This document shows, piece by piece, positions 26,023 to 36,154 of a stretch of 64,000 nt of DNA. Both the position numbers and the translations under genes were made by a program. How positions within the stretch are numbered: the first letter of the stretch is position 1; every line of letters begins with the position of its first letter. The DNA comes from JBKBKN01 sp046294625 (lineage in GTDB: Bacteria; Bacteroidota; Bacteroidia; M30B66). Below the pieces are notes generated by a model. That model saw only the letters and a program-made list of their open reading frames with translations. It was not told the origin of the DNA and ran no database searches. The DNA is taken from positions 1 through 64,000 of the forward strand of contig JBKBKN010000001.1 of NCBI GenBank assembly GCA_046294625.1, read 5' to 3'.

Positions 26023-27276
26023 ATGTCATTCAAAGATTTAGCATTGATTGAGCCCATATTAAATGCGCTCACTGAGGAAGGCTATGCCAACCCAACCCCC
26101 ATTCAGAAACAATCCATACCCGTGGCGCTGCAAGGCAGAGACCTGCTGGGATGTGCACAAACAGGAACAGGAAAAACAGCCGCATTCGCCATCCCGGTGT
26201 TGCAGCTGCTCAGCGAAAAGAAGTTTCAATCAGGAGGAATCAAAGCGCTCATACTCACACCAACGCGTGAGTTGGCAATTCAGATTGATGAGAGTTTTGC
26301 AGCCTATGGCAGACACCTTAAGGTTAGTCATGCTGTAATTTTCGGAGGCGTCTCTCAGCACGCGCAGGTGCAACAAATCCGCAAAGGCTTGGATGTGCTC
26401 ATCGCAACACCGGGCAGGTTACTCGATTTGATGAATCAAAAGATTGTTTTGCTAAAGTCGCTCGAAATTTTCATTCTCGACGAAGCCGACCGTATGCTCG
26501 ACATGGGCTTTATTCATGATGTGAAAAGGGTTATTAGCTATCTGCCTGAAAAACGACAAACGCTTTTTTTCTCGGCTACCTTGCCCCCTGAGATTCAAAA
26601 ATTGTCTCAGTCCTTGCTAAAAAATCCGGCAAGGGTGGAAGTTACCCCTCCTTCGAGCACAGTCGACAAGATTGAACAAAGTCTTTATCACACCAATAAA
26701 GCAGATAAGCCTAAATTATTAAAACATCTCTTGGAATCAAAGCAGATGGACACAGCCTTGGTTTTTACCAGAACCAAACACGGTGCTAATAAAGTGGTGA
26801 AATTTCTGCTTGTAAATGATATTCAAGCCGCCGCCATTCATGGCAACAAAAGTCAGCAAGCCAGACAGAAGGCGCTCGGCGATTTCAAGGCCGGTGTATT
26901 GCGCGTGCTTGTGGCCACCGACATAGCCGCCAGGGGTATCGATATCGATGAGCTACAATATGTTTTCAATTTTGACCTACCGGAAGTGCCTGAAACGTAT
27001 GTGCATAGAATCGGAAGAACAGGAAGAGCCGGAAACTCTGGTATAGCTATTGCATTCTGCGATGCAGAAGAAAGACCGGATCTGAAGGCCATTGAAAAGT
27101 TGATTGGGAAAATGATTCCTGTTGTTCAGGATCATCCATTTTCTGCTGGCTTGGTTCAAGCTGCACCCGTGCAGCAAAGCAATGCGCAGCATGTCAATAA
27201 TGTCAATAAGCCACAGAACAGAAATTGGAAAAACAGAAACCGAAATTTCAGAAGACCGCAAAAGGCAACCTCTTAG
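26023..27276 (+). CDS. rhlE: DEAD-box ATP-dependent RNA helicase
   Basis: A 417-residue helicase from the ATG at 26023 (MSFKDLALIEPILNAL). Motifs in order: Q motif (PTPIQKQSIPVA), Walker A AQTGTGKT, PTRELAIQ, TPGRLLDLM, DEAD box LDEADRMLDMGF, SAT (FFSATLP), ARGIDID and HRIGRTGRAG. The C-terminal tail is short, basic and Asn-rich (NWKNRNRNFRRPQ), as in RhlE-type enzymes. It remodels RNA, often in ribosome assembly or cold adaptation. Its stop codon is interlocked with that of the convergent fahA. Confidence 0.9.
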   Translation: MSFKDLALIEPILNALTEEGYANPTPIQKQSIPVALQGRDLLGCAQTGTGKTAAFAIPVLQLLSEKKFQSGGIKALILTPTRELAIQIDESFAAYGRHLKVSHAVIFGGVSQHAQVQQIRKGLDVLIATPGRLLDLMNQKIVLLKSLEIFILDEADRMLDMGFIHDVKRVISYLPEKRQTLFFSATLPPEIQKLSQSLLKNPARVEVTPPSSTVDKIEQSLYHTNKADKPKLLKHLLESKQMDTALVFTRTKHGANKVVKFLLVNDIQAAAIHGNKSQQARQKALGDFKAGVLRVLVATDIAARGIDIDELQYVFNFDLPEVPETYVHRIGRTGRAGNSGIAIAFCDAEERPDLKAIEKLIGKMIPVVQDHPFSAGLVQAAPVQQSNAQHVNNVNKPQNRNWKNRNRNFRRPQKATS

Positions 27277-28532
27277 GCAATTACTTTCGCACTCACCACA
27301 CCAAACCCAATCCTTAAGCCATCTTTTTCAGCATAGGCTTTCATGATAACCGTGTCGCCGTTTTCAATAAACCTTCTCTCCGAACCGTCGGGCATAGTCA
27401 ATGGTTCCGTTCCCCGCCAGCTAAGCTCAAGCATCGACCCGAAAGAGTCTTTGATGGGGCCGCTGATGGTTCCGGAAGCATACATATCTCCGATTTGTAG
27501 ATTGCAGCCATTCACAGTGTGATGAGCTAATTGCTGGAAGATGTTCCAGTATAAATATTTATGGTTGGAGTGTGAAATTTTTACGGGTTCAAATTGCTCA
27601 TTTCCGATGTAAACTTCTAGCTCAATGTGATAATTATTAAAACCATGAATTTGCAAATAGGGCAAGGGGGCTGGTTCTTGTTTAGGCCCTTCCACCCTGA
27701 ATTGTTCCAGAGCATCGAGTGCAATTACCCATGGCGAAATACTAGAACCAAAATTCTTTCCTAAAAAAGGACCCAAGGGTTGATATTCCCATGCCTGAAT
27801 GTCACGCGCCGACCAGTCGTTGAAGATCACCATGCCCCAAATGTAGTCTTCTGCCTCTTCGATGGGCACCGGTGTGCCAAGTTCATTTTCCTTGCAAGTA
27901 ATAAAAGCCATTTCCAATTCAAAATCCAATTGACGGCTCGGCCCAAACACCGGATTTTCCTGATCGGGAAGTTTATACTGTCCCGAAGGCCGCTTGATTG
28001 GAGTGCCTGACACCACGATGGATGAGGCTCGGCCATGGTAACCTATCGGAATATGTTTCCAATTAGGCATCAATGCATTTTCCTTGCCACGAAACATAAT
28101 ACCTACATTCGTAGCATGCTCGATGCTGGAATAAAAATCGGTATAGTTGGGTACACGAACGGGCATCAATACTTCCACTTTTTCAATTTCGATCAGGCAA
28201 CGATCTACCAAATCCTCATCATCGCTCAGGTCTTTATGGCGTTCATCCAGCAACCAGGAAAGCCGGTCGCGTAAACGGCGAAGGTTATCCTTTCCAATCG
28301 ACAACAAAGTATTAATGGAATCTTTCTCAAAAATCTCCTGCACATAGTCCACGCCCAACAATCCGCTTTTGTTCAATACGGCCAGATCTATCACAAAATC
28401 TCCGATTCGGCTTGCCACATGTGTTTCGTCTTGGAAGCGAATGACACCAAACGGCAAATTCTGTATCGGAAAATCTGTTTTATCCGGGACATTTACCCAG
28501 GTTTTGATAGTTGGATCGTTGGCTCGTAGCAT
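27273..28532 (-). CDS. fahA: Fumarylacetoacetase
   Basis: A 419-residue enzyme that hydrolyses fumarylacetoacetate to fumarate and acetoacetate, the last step of tyrosine breakdown. The N-terminal SH3-like domain (FPIQNLPFGVIRF) is followed by the catalytic FAH domain: FYSSIEHATNVGIMFRG, IPIGYHGRASSIVVSG, the metal-binding region ELEMAFI, and FNDWSARDIQAWEYQPLGPF. Other tyrosine pathway genes are not in the window. It lies 14 bases after glyA on the same strand. Confidence 0.94.
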   Translation of the reverse strand: MLRANDPTIKTWVNVPDKTDFPIQNLPFGVIRFQDETHVASRIGDFVIDLAVLNKSGLLGVDYVQEIFEKDSINTLLSIGKDNLRRLRDRLSWLLDERHKDLSDDEDLVDRCLIEIEKVEVLMPVRVPNYTDFYSSIEHATNVGIMFRGKENALMPNWKHIPIGYHGRASSIVVSGTPIKRPSGQYKLPDQENPVFGPSRQLDFELEMAFITCKENELGTPVPIEEAEDYIWGMVIFNDWSARDIQAWEYQPLGPFLGKNFGSSISPWVIALDALEQFRVEGPKQEPAPLPYLQIHGFNNYHIELEVYIGNEQFEPVKISHSNHKYLYWNIFQQLAHHTVNGCNLQIGDMYASGTISGPIKDSFGSMLELSWRGTEPLTMPDGSERRFIENGDTVIMKAYAEKDGLRIGFGVVSAKVIA

Positions 28533-28546
28533 AAGTTCTTGATTTT

Positions 28547-29821
28547 TTATTTGGCAAATAATGGATATTGCGACATGAGTTTATTCACTTTCTTGCGAAT
28601 AGCTGAAAGCTTTTTGTCATCCTGATGATTGGTAATAGCCTGATCGATCCAGTCTACAATTTGTGGAATCTCTTTCTGGCTGATGCCGCGGGTCGTTATG
28701 GCTGCAGTGCCGATTCGAATGCCTGAGGTCACAAAAGGAGATTTATCATCAAATGGAACCATATTTTTATTCACAGTGATATCGGCCTTCCCAAGAGCTA
28801 TTTCTGCTTCTTTTCCGCTTACCCCTTTGCTACGCAAATCAATGAGCATCAAATGATTGTCTGTCCCTCCCGAAATTACCTTGTAGCCTTCTTCCACAAA
28901 CAAAGATGCCATCAGTGTAGCATTTTGCTTCACTTTTACAGTGTAGTGCATGTAGTTGTCGGAAAGGGCTTCTTCAAAAGCAACCGCTTTAGCAGCGATG
29001 ATATGTTCCAATGGACCACCTTGTGTTCCCGGGAAAACACCTGAGTCTAACAATGCAGACATCATACGGAGTTCACCTTTTGGGGTTTTGATTCCAAAGG
29101 GGTTTTCAAAATCTTTGCCCATCAGGATGATTCCACCACGCGGTCCACGCAGCGTTTTATGCGTAGTGGAGGTAATGATGTGGCAATGTGGCACGGGATC
29201 ATTTAATAATCCTTTGGCAATCAATCCGCTAGGGTGAGAAATGTCAGCAAGCAGGATAGCTCCCACTTCATCGGCAATGGCTCTCAGGGTCACATAATCC
29301 CAGTCGCGGGAGTAGGCACTTGCCCCGCAAATAATCATTTTTGGCTTTTCTTTTTTAGCCGTTTTGGCTACTTTTTTATAGTCAATCATTCCGGTGTCAG
29401 GCTCTACGCCATAAAAGCTGGGCTGATAAAGTTTACCGGAAAAGTTTACCGGAGAACCATGTGTTAGGTGTCCGCCATGCGAAAGGTCAAAGCCAAGGAT
29501 TTTATCGCCCGGATTTAAGCATGCAAGCATTACTGCTGCATTAGCTTGTGCTCCCGAATGGGGTTGCACATTGGCCCATTCAGCGTTAAATAAGGACTTC
29601 AGGCGCTCTATAGCAAGAGTTTCCACCTTGTCAACCACCTGACAGCCGCCGTAATAGCGCTTACCGGGAAGGCCTTCTGCATATTTATTGGTTAAAACGG
29701 AGCCTGATGCTTTCATCACCTGATTGCTCACATAGTTTTCTGAAGCAATCAATTCAATCCCTTCGATTTGTCTTGTTTCTTCCTCTTTGATAAGGTCGAA
29801 AATGGCTTTGTCTTTTTTCAT
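28547..29821 (-). CDS. glyA: Serine hydroxymethyltransferase
   Basis: A 424-residue PLP enzyme that interconverts serine and glycine and feeds one-carbon units to tetrahydrofolate. The PLP lysine is in TSTTHKTLRGPRGG; the N-terminal IELIASENYVS and EGLPGKRYYGGCQVVD blocks and GFDLSHGGHLTHG are diagnostic. Its substrate glycine links it to kbl, but the helicase and fahA lie between them. fahA follows after 14 bases. Confidence 0.95.
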   Translation of the reverse strand: MKKDKAIFDLIKEEETRQIEGIELIASENYVSNQVMKASGSVLTNKYAEGLPGKRYYGGCQVVDKVETLAIERLKSLFNAEWANVQPHSGAQANAAVMLACLNPGDKILGFDLSHGGHLTHGSPVNFSGKLYQPSFYGVEPDTGMIDYKKVAKTAKKEKPKMIICGASAYSRDWDYVTLRAIADEVGAILLADISHPSGLIAKGLLNDPVPHCHIITSTTHKTLRGPRGGIILMGKDFENPFGIKTPKGELRMMSALLDSGVFPGTQGGPLEHIIAAKAVAFEEALSDNYMHYTVKVKQNATLMASLFVEEGYKVISGGTDNHLMLIDLRSKGVSGKEAEIALGKADITVNKNMVPFDDKSPFVTSGIRIGTAAITTRGISQKEIPQIVDWIDQAITNHQDDKKLSAIRKKVNKLMSQYPLFAK

Positions 29822-29892
29822 TTTTTATTCAAGTGTTGTGGGCAAAAATAAAGGAATTCAGATGATGATTTCTTGTTCTATGCCATATTTTG

Positions 29893-32445
29893 TTAAAACA
29901 TTTGCTGGTCAAACCAGTTTCTACGACGATTGAGTTTAAGGTCCTGCAGCATCGATGATTTCACCCTTATGCTGAAGTTATAGCTTCTTCTAAACCCAAA
30001 AGGTATCCAATTGAAGTGCATCTCCCAGCAGTGCAAATCCCTGAAAATGTCAACAGTCGTAAACGAAAAATCCTTTAACCGGAAATCGTAGCCGGAATTG
30101 AATCCGAGTTTCCATTTCTTGGTCAAACTCACATCGCCAAAGAAGTTGACAATAGATGATGCCTGAAGCTCTTCATTTACATTGGTCACATTATACTGAA
30201 AGGTCACATTAAGCGACCAAGGGATATTAAAGTCCACAAAGTCATTTATCTGTGCGGCCATCAATTCTTTGTCGCGTGTGGCGTCAAGTCCGGTTCCCGG
30301 AGTTTTGCCCTGCCTTGCTCCGGAAGCAAGCTGGGTAGTGAGTGCCAAAGTTGCATTCGAAAGTCTGGTGAGCCGTCCGTTTTCATTCCATTCAAATCTG
30401 TTCACTCTTTGCAGCGTGTTGGGGTCTATAGCATAGAAATCGTGAATAGAACTATACACAAAATCCACCTTTCTAAACAGTTTAGTACGGGCGCTGATAT
30501 TTAAAGGCGCTAATTGCAAAGAGTCGGCGGCTATGTTATAACTGCTGGCTAAATTGAGCACCTCCATCAATACGATCTTTCGAACCCCTGTACCGGTGGT
30601 GTCACGTTTCGATTTGATTTTGGCTTCAAAATTATTGTTCACATTGAGTCCGATAATACCTCGCTCACCAATAGAAGGTTCGCCGTAGATACTTTGCTGA
30701 AAAGGGGAGTAAGACCCCAAAGTGCCCCCCGGGCCATAAAATCCAAAAACCCTACTACTGAAGTCCGGTTGGTATCTAAAGTTCAATGTCGGTGTGGCTA
30801 CATGGCGTAGCACATTTTTACCCAAAGTGAGAAAAGAATACACTTGCGTACTGAAGGCCGTGTTGAAATTATATTCCTGATTATATCTGAAACCGGGTAC
30901 TGTATCGGTTATGATGCTTCCTGTTTGTTCATCAAAACGCCTGGATATAGTTCTGAATTCACCTCGCCCTAAATAGTTGATGCTAGGGCTAACATTGAAA
31001 TGTTTGGCCATTTTAAAGGACGTGGCTATGGGGATTTGATGCTGAATACCGTTTTGAAATTTATTTAGCCAACCCGGTCGGCCAAATAGGGAGTCGGCTA
31101 AGGAAATATTGTTTCGGCTGTTGAGCGTGTAAGTGACACCGATTCGTTCATACCATTTTTGTTCCCCAATTCTGTTCGGATTTTTAAAAGGGAAAATCCT
31201 GTTCATGTTCAATTGCACTTCCGGCGCAGTAACAGAAATCACTCTTGTGGTAGTGTTTTGACTGTGACCTAAATTGGCAACAAGGCTAAAAGGACTGTTG
31301 GCAAAGGTCTTGTTGAGTGAGACAGACGACTGAAATGTATTGGTTACAATATTCTGCGGATTGAAAGAGTTCAAAGCATTGTAATTGTTAGTACCGGCTT
31401 GAACAGATGCAGCAAAACGGGTATATGGGTTTGACTTCGGGTCTTGCGAATGCCTCCAATTGATGAAAAAATCTTTATTCACTTGCGAACCGATCAACTC
31501 AGGGTCGCCTTGTAAAATGTTGCTGTAGCGAACATCAAAATTACCATTGTAGCGATAACGTACATTGTAACTCATGCCAGACTTGAGACCCCAGCTTCCC
31601 CGCGAATAGATATCGCCGCGAATCGAAGCGTCGATATTGTCGTTGATGCCAAAGTAATATCCTCCGTCAATCAAGAAAAATCCCAGTCCGGGTGATTCTC
31701 CGTAGGTAGGAAACATGATCCCCGATTTTCTCGAAGTACTGTTAGGGAACAAACCAAATGGCACTGCAAGCGGCGTAGGAATATCTTCGACTTCTAAATA
31801 AGCAGGTCCTGAAATGATTTGCTTTTGCGGGATCATCTTGATTTTTCGGGCATTAATGGCAAAATGCGGATGCTCGGGCAAGTTGCAGGTGGTGTATTTG
31901 GCATTTCGCACAAAAAACTCATCTCGTTCATTTTTTTTCACCGCCTCGCCGTGAATGTAGCCTTCTCCTTCTTGCGTAAATACATCAATGATTTTACCTT
32001 TTTTGGAACGAAAATTATAGTCCATCTTCTTCGCCTGAAAAGTTTTTCCGCCTTCGGTGAATTCTGGTGTGCCGATTACCACCCCATTGGTATCAGGCAG
32101 GCCTTCGGCATGCAGCGTATTTTTATCCCAATCAATGACAATATATGCCGCTCTAAGTTCAATATCTTCATATTTTACTTCAGCATTTCCGTACAAGTGG
32201 ATTTTCTTTTTTTTGATATCAAACCGCATACTATCATCAGCCGAATAAATCACTTTAGACTTCAGCGCGTCTTTTGATTCTCTGATACCCACGTTCATCT
32301 TAACCGAATCAGCATTTATGGCGCTGCTATCAGTCGCCTGTGCTAGTGTATCGACCGCAAATAATAATGTGAATAAAACTGTTGTTAAAACTAAAAACAG
32401 CTTTTTGATTGCCAAAAGTAAATCGGTTAGTTTTGGATGCGGCAC
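29893..32445 (-). CDS. lptD: LPS-assembly outer membrane protein LptD
   Basis: An 850-residue outer membrane protein with a signal peptide (about residues 1-36), a periplasmic OstA/LptA-like beta-jellyroll (IKKKKIHLYGNAEVKYEDIELRAAYIVIDW and the following repeats) and a long C-terminal beta-barrel (PFGLFPNSTSRKSGIMFPTYGES onward). It inserts lipopolysaccharide into the outer leaflet. The partner lipoprotein LptE is encoded about 22 kb away at 54483. A promoter box is close to its start, shared with the divergent amidase gene. Confidence 0.85.
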   Translation of the reverse strand: MPHPKLTDLLLAIKKLFLVLTTVLFTLLFAVDTLAQATDSSAINADSVKMNVGIRESKDALKSKVIYSADDSMRFDIKKKKIHLYGNAEVKYEDIELRAAYIVIDWDKNTLHAEGLPDTNGVVIGTPEFTEGGKTFQAKKMDYNFRSKKGKIIDVFTQEGEGYIHGEAVKKNERDEFFVRNAKYTTCNLPEHPHFAINARKIKMIPQKQIISGPAYLEVEDIPTPLAVPFGLFPNSTSRKSGIMFPTYGESPGLGFFLIDGGYYFGINDNIDASIRGDIYSRGSWGLKSGMSYNVRYRYNGNFDVRYSNILQGDPELIGSQVNKDFFINWRHSQDPKSNPYTRFAASVQAGTNNYNALNSFNPQNIVTNTFQSSVSLNKTFANSPFSLVANLGHSQNTTTRVISVTAPEVQLNMNRIFPFKNPNRIGEQKWYERIGVTYTLNSRNNISLADSLFGRPGWLNKFQNGIQHQIPIATSFKMAKHFNVSPSINYLGRGEFRTISRRFDEQTGSIITDTVPGFRYNQEYNFNTAFSTQVYSFLTLGKNVLRHVATPTLNFRYQPDFSSRVFGFYGPGGTLGSYSPFQQSIYGEPSIGERGIIGLNVNNNFEAKIKSKRDTTGTGVRKIVLMEVLNLASSYNIAADSLQLAPLNISARTKLFRKVDFVYSSIHDFYAIDPNTLQRVNRFEWNENGRLTRLSNATLALTTQLASGARQGKTPGTGLDATRDKELMAAQINDFVDFNIPWSLNVTFQYNVTNVNEELQASSIVNFFGDVSLTKKWKLGFNSGYDFRLKDFSFTTVDIFRDLHCWEMHFNWIPFGFRRSYNFSIRVKSSMLQDLKLNRRRNWFDQQMF

Positions 32446-32464
32446 TAAATTTGATAAATGCTGA

Positions 32465-32472
32465 CAAAGCTA
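32465..32472 (-). promoter_or_regulatory. lptD promoter -7 box
   Basis: TAGCTTTG on the minus strand fits TAnnTTTG and lies 20 bases before the lptD start, giving a very short leader. No clear TTG at the -33 distance. Confidence 0.4.
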
Positions 32473-32503
32473 CTATATTTTTAAGGATAAGTAGTGAACG
32501 ATA

Positions 32504-33727
32504 ATGATACGATTAAGTCATATAATCAGAGTTCCCCTTCTGCTTGGAATACTTGCGGTTTCTGCACTTTTTTTTGCTTTGCGAGCAGCTGATTATCAGC
32601 AGTATAACATTAAAAAATGGCTTTATAAGGCGGGTGTAAGAACGGTAGTGATTGATCCAGGACACGGCGGCCACGACTCCGGATGTCTTGGTTCTTCATC
32701 AAACGAAAAGAATGTAGCTCTCGCAGTTTCGCTTTTGCTTGGAAAAATGATTGAAGAGAATTTTCCGGATGTGAAAGTGATTTATACCCGAAAAACCGAT
32801 GTGTTTGTCGAATTGCATCGCCGTGCTCAGATTGCAAACCAAGCCAAGGCCGATCTTTTTATATGCATTCACTGCAATGCAGGACCGAAAACAGCCTTTG
32901 GCGCCGAAACATTTGTGATGGGTTTGCACAAAACCAACGACAACCTTGAAGTTGCTAAACGTGAGAACAGTGTAATTCTAAAGGAAGAAAACTACGAAAT
33001 GCAGTATGATGGCTTCGACCCCAACAGTCCGGAAGCCAACATTATTTTCTCCATGTTTCAAAATGCTTATCTCGAGCAGAGCCTTTACTTTGCAGGTAGA
33101 GTTCAGCATGAGTTCAGAACCAATGCTCATCGCCACGACCGTGGCGTAAAACAAGCCGGATTTCTTGTTTTGTATAAGACAGCCATGCCAAGTGTGCTGA
33201 TCGAGACCGGATTTTTGACCAATCTAGATGAAGAAAAATTTTTGAACTCAAAAGACGGACAGGAAAAAATTGCTGAGTCAATCTTAAAAGCATTCGGAAG
33301 TTATAAGAATTGGATGGAAGGCAAGAAGGGAAGTGCCCCTATTGTTAATAACAAGGCTGCTGATTTACCCAAAGACGAAGCGCCAAAGCAAGAAAAATCA
33401 ACCATTTCTTCTCAGAATTTAGGAGAAGTCAAACCCGCGGTGGAGTCACCTATTAGCGAAAGTGTTTGTTTTAGGATTCAGGTTTTATCTTCAAATGAAA
33501 AAATCCCTCTAAATTCACCCCGTTTTAAAGGAAACACAGAAGTGTGGTTCTACAAGACAGATGCGCTTTTTAAATACACCATTGGAAAAACAGTTTCATT
33601 TGAAGAAGCATTAGCAATTCAATCAAGATTAAGAGAACAGGGATTTAAAGATGCATTTATTGTAGCCTTTGAACAAGATCAACGTATAAGTGTGGATCTT
33701 GCAAAGCAAAAGTTAAAGACAAACTAA
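32504..33727 (+). CDS. N-acetylmuramoyl-L-alanine amidase (Amidase_3)
   Basis: A 407-residue cell wall hydrolase. An N-terminal membrane anchor (LLGILAVSALFFAL) precedes the zinc-dependent Amidase_3 domain: VVIDPGHGGHDSG (first zinc His), ICIHCNAG (second His region) and the catalytic Glu in SVLIETGFLTN. The last 75 residues (CFRIQVLSSNEKIPL to the end) look like a SPOR-type peptidoglycan-binding domain. It cleaves the amide bond between MurNAc and the stem peptide. The MCE-domain gene begins 2 bases after its stop. Confidence 0.9.
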   Translation: MIRLSHIIRVPLLLGILAVSALFFALRAADYQQYNIKKWLYKAGVRTVVIDPGHGGHDSGCLGSSSNEKNVALAVSLLLGKMIEENFPDVKVIYTRKTDVFVELHRRAQIANQAKADLFICIHCNAGPKTAFGAETFVMGLHKTNDNLEVAKRENSVILKEENYEMQYDGFDPNSPEANIIFSMFQNAYLEQSLYFAGRVQHEFRTNAHRHDRGVKQAGFLVLYKTAMPSVLIETGFLTNLDEEKFLNSKDGQEKIAESILKAFGSYKNWMEGKKGSAPIVNNKAADLPKDEAPKQEKSTISSQNLGEVKPAVESPISESVCFRIQVLSSNEKIPLNSPRFKGNTEVWFYKTDALFKYTIGKTVSFEEALAIQSRLREQGFKDAFIVAFEQDQRISVDLAKQKLKTN

Positions 33728-33729
33728 GC

Positions 33730-34710
33730 GTGAGCGAAAAAAAATCTTTCAGCAGAGAATTAAAAATCGGGGTATTGGTTACTTCAGGCCTCTTAATTCT
33801 CATTATTGGCATAAATTATCTGAAGGGTAAAAACATATTTAGCACATCTAAATATTATTATGCTGTCTATGATCGGATCGATGGGCTTCTGCCGTCCAGT
33901 GCTGTATTGGTGAGAGGCTTTCAGGTTGGCCTTGTGGACGACATCTATTTTCACCCAAAAAACCCACGAAAGATCATCGTAAAATTCACCGTATTCTCAA
34001 AAGGATTAAACATTCCGCAAGATTCTGAAGCCAAAATTTTCAGCTCCGACTTATTTGGAACAAAGGCAGTTCAGCTGATTTTCAGCGAAAGCAATGATTT
34101 TCACAAGAAAGGAGACACTCTGCTTTCTGCGGTTCAAAGCAGCCTAGGCGATGAAATCAATGAAACAGTTAAACCCTTGAAAAACAAGGTGGAAGCATTG
34201 GTAACATCTATGGACTCCGTTTTGGTTGTGGTGCAGCACATTTTTAATGACAAAACACAAAAAGGCTTAGTCAGCAGTTTTGAGAGCATAAATCGTTCTA
34301 TCAGAAATTTTGAAAGTACGAGCCATGAATTAATTGTATTAGTATCCGGAGAGCGTTCAAGGCTGAGCCGAATTTTTGAGAATCTTGAATCGATCACCAA
34401 GAACTTCCGCGCCAACAATGATAAGCTCAGCAATGTATTTGCCAACGTGGATAAAATTAGCAATGATGTCGCATCGTCAAACATCAAACAAACCATGCAA
34501 AGTCTGGAGAAGTCTTTGAGTGATTTGTCATTGGTTATTGAAAAAATTAATCAAGGACAGGGAACTATTGGACAGCTCACGCAGAATGATTCTTTGTATA
34601 GAAACCTCGAAAATGCATCCAAAAATATGGACTTGTTGCTTGAAGATATGCGCCTAAGGCCAAAGCGTTATGTGCACTTCTCTGTTTTCGGACGTAAGGA
34701 CAAAAAATAG
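33730..34710 (+). CDS. MlaD/MCE-domain lipid-transport protein
   Basis: A 326-residue membrane-anchored protein with a GTG start 2 bases after the amidase gene. One transmembrane helix (IGVLVTSGLLILIIGINYL) is followed by one MCE domain (YYAVYDRIDGLLPSSAVLVRGFQVGLVDDIYF) and a long helical, coiled-coil tail with repeated hydrophobic spacing (about residues 150-305). Proteins of this kind bind and move phospholipids between the membranes. The ABC partners MlaE and MlaF are not in the window. Confidence 0.87.
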   Translation: MSEKKSFSRELKIGVLVTSGLLILIIGINYLKGKNIFSTSKYYYAVYDRIDGLLPSSAVLVRGFQVGLVDDIYFHPKNPRKIIVKFTVFSKGLNIPQDSEAKIFSSDLFGTKAVQLIFSESNDFHKKGDTLLSAVQSSLGDEINETVKPLKNKVEALVTSMDSVLVVVQHIFNDKTQKGLVSSFESINRSIRNFESTSHELIVLVSGERSRLSRIFENLESITKNFRANNDKLSNVFANVDKISNDVASSNIKQTMQSLEKSLSDLSLVIEKINQGQGTIGQLTQNDSLYRNLENASKNMDLLLEDMRLRPKRYVHFSVFGRKDKK

Positions 34711-34780
34711 GCACTTTAAAGCTGTTTGATTTGCAGCTGAACTCTCCTTGTTTATATTTGTTGCATTCACAGGATAGCTT

Positions 34781-36094
34781 ATGGGAATTTCAAATATCAT
34801 TTTCATTGTATTACTCGCGGCCGCATCGATTTGGTTTGCGCGCAATGTTCGTAAAATAATTAGAAACATACGTCTTGGTCGCCCGCTTGACCGGAGTGAC
34901 AACCCTTCGCAGCGATGGAAAACTATGGCATTGGTTGCACTTGGGCAGTCAAAAATGGTAGTTCGGCCAATCGCAGGCATCATGCACATCATTATTTATG
35001 CCGGCTTTGTAATAATTAATATTGAAGTATTAGAAATTATCATCGATGGAATTTTTGGTACGCACCGGGTTTTTGCACCGGCCCTAGGTGACTTGTATAA
35101 TTGGCTGATTGGTTCCTTCGAAATTCTCGCAGCCTTAGTTTTGTTGGCTTGTGTAATATTCTTGGCAAGAAGAAACATTCTGTATATCAAGCGTTTTCGC
35201 ATGAAAGAACTTGACGGATGGCCGCGCAGCGATGCCAATTACATTCTTATTGTTGAGATCTTGCTGATGTCGGCTTTTTTAACGATGAATGCTGCAGACA
35301 ATATTCTTCAGGATAGAAATGTCGATGGTTATGTTCATGCGGGTGGATTTCCGGTGAGCAAGTATCTTTCTCCTTATTTACAAAATCTCACATCCGATGG
35401 ACTTATCGCCATTGAACGCACCATGTGGTGGTTTCACATCATTGGTATTCTTTTGTTTCTGAATTATTTGCCTTATTCAAAACATTTTCACATCATATTG
35501 TCGTTCCCCAATGTTTATTATTCCAATCTAAATAACAAAGGCAAGTTTGGCAATATGGAAACTGTGACCAACGAAGTAAAGCTGATGCTGGATCCTTCGC
35601 TGCCACCCCCTTCCCCTAGTGACGAACCTGTTAAGTTCGGCGCTAGAGATGTAATGGATTTATCTTGGAAAAGCTTGCTCGATGCATACACCTGCACAGA
35701 ATGTGGCCGGTGCACATCAGAGTGTCCGGCCAATCAGACCGGGAAACTTCTTTCTCCACGAAAAATCATGATGGATACCCGCGACAGGCTAGATGCTGTT
35801 GGTAAAAATATTGACAAAAACGCAGGCAAATTTGTGGACGATGGGATTTCACTCTTGCACCACTATATCACACCCGAAGAGCTTTGGGCTTGCACCACGT
35901 GCAATGCCTGCACCGAAGCTTGTCCGGTTAATATTGACCCTCTTGCTATTATTGTAGATCTACGTAGACAATTGGTCATGGAAGAGTCAGCGCCACCAGC
36001 TTCATTGGGCACTATGTTTGGTAATATGGAAAACAACGGTGCACCTTGGCAATTTTCTCCTTCCGATCGATTGAACTGGGCTACTGAAGAATAA
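34781..36094 (+). CDS. Membrane Fe-S oxidoreductase (HdrC/GlpC-like)
   Basis: A 437-residue protein with about five transmembrane helices in the first 250 residues (IIFIVLLAAASIWF, IIIYAGFVIINIEVLEII, ILAALVLLACVIFLA and others) and two [4Fe-4S] motifs: CTECGRCTSECP near residue 305 and CTTCNACTEACP near residue 371. It resembles the HdrC/GlpC-type electron-transfer subunits. In other Bacteroidota I recall it being followed by a CCG-domain Fe-S subunit; here a convergent response regulator follows instead. The electron donor and acceptor are unknown. Confidence 0.8.
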   Translation: MGISNIIFIVLLAAASIWFARNVRKIIRNIRLGRPLDRSDNPSQRWKTMALVALGQSKMVVRPIAGIMHIIIYAGFVIINIEVLEIIIDGIFGTHRVFAPALGDLYNWLIGSFEILAALVLLACVIFLARRNILYIKRFRMKELDGWPRSDANYILIVEILLMSAFLTMNAADNILQDRNVDGYVHAGGFPVSKYLSPYLQNLTSDGLIAIERTMWWFHIIGILLFLNYLPYSKHFHIILSFPNVYYSNLNNKGKFGNMETVTNEVKLMLDPSLPPPSPSDEPVKFGARDVMDLSWKSLLDAYTCTECGRCTSECPANQTGKLLSPRKIMMDTRDRLDAVGKNIDKNAGKFVDDGISLLHHYITPEELWACTTCNACTEACPVNIDPLAIIVDLRRQLVMEESAPPASLGTMFGNMENNGAPWQFSPSDRLNWATEE

Positions 36095-36154
36095 TAAAAC
36101 CGGCAAAAGGAGCACACCTAATTACCGGTTTATGTTTGGTTTAGATAGGTTTTC

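Noticed and set aside
36097..36131. A terminator between the Fe-S protein and the response regulator
   Set aside because: Only a 7-bp AAACCGG/CCGGTTT stem with a 21-base loop and no T-run.
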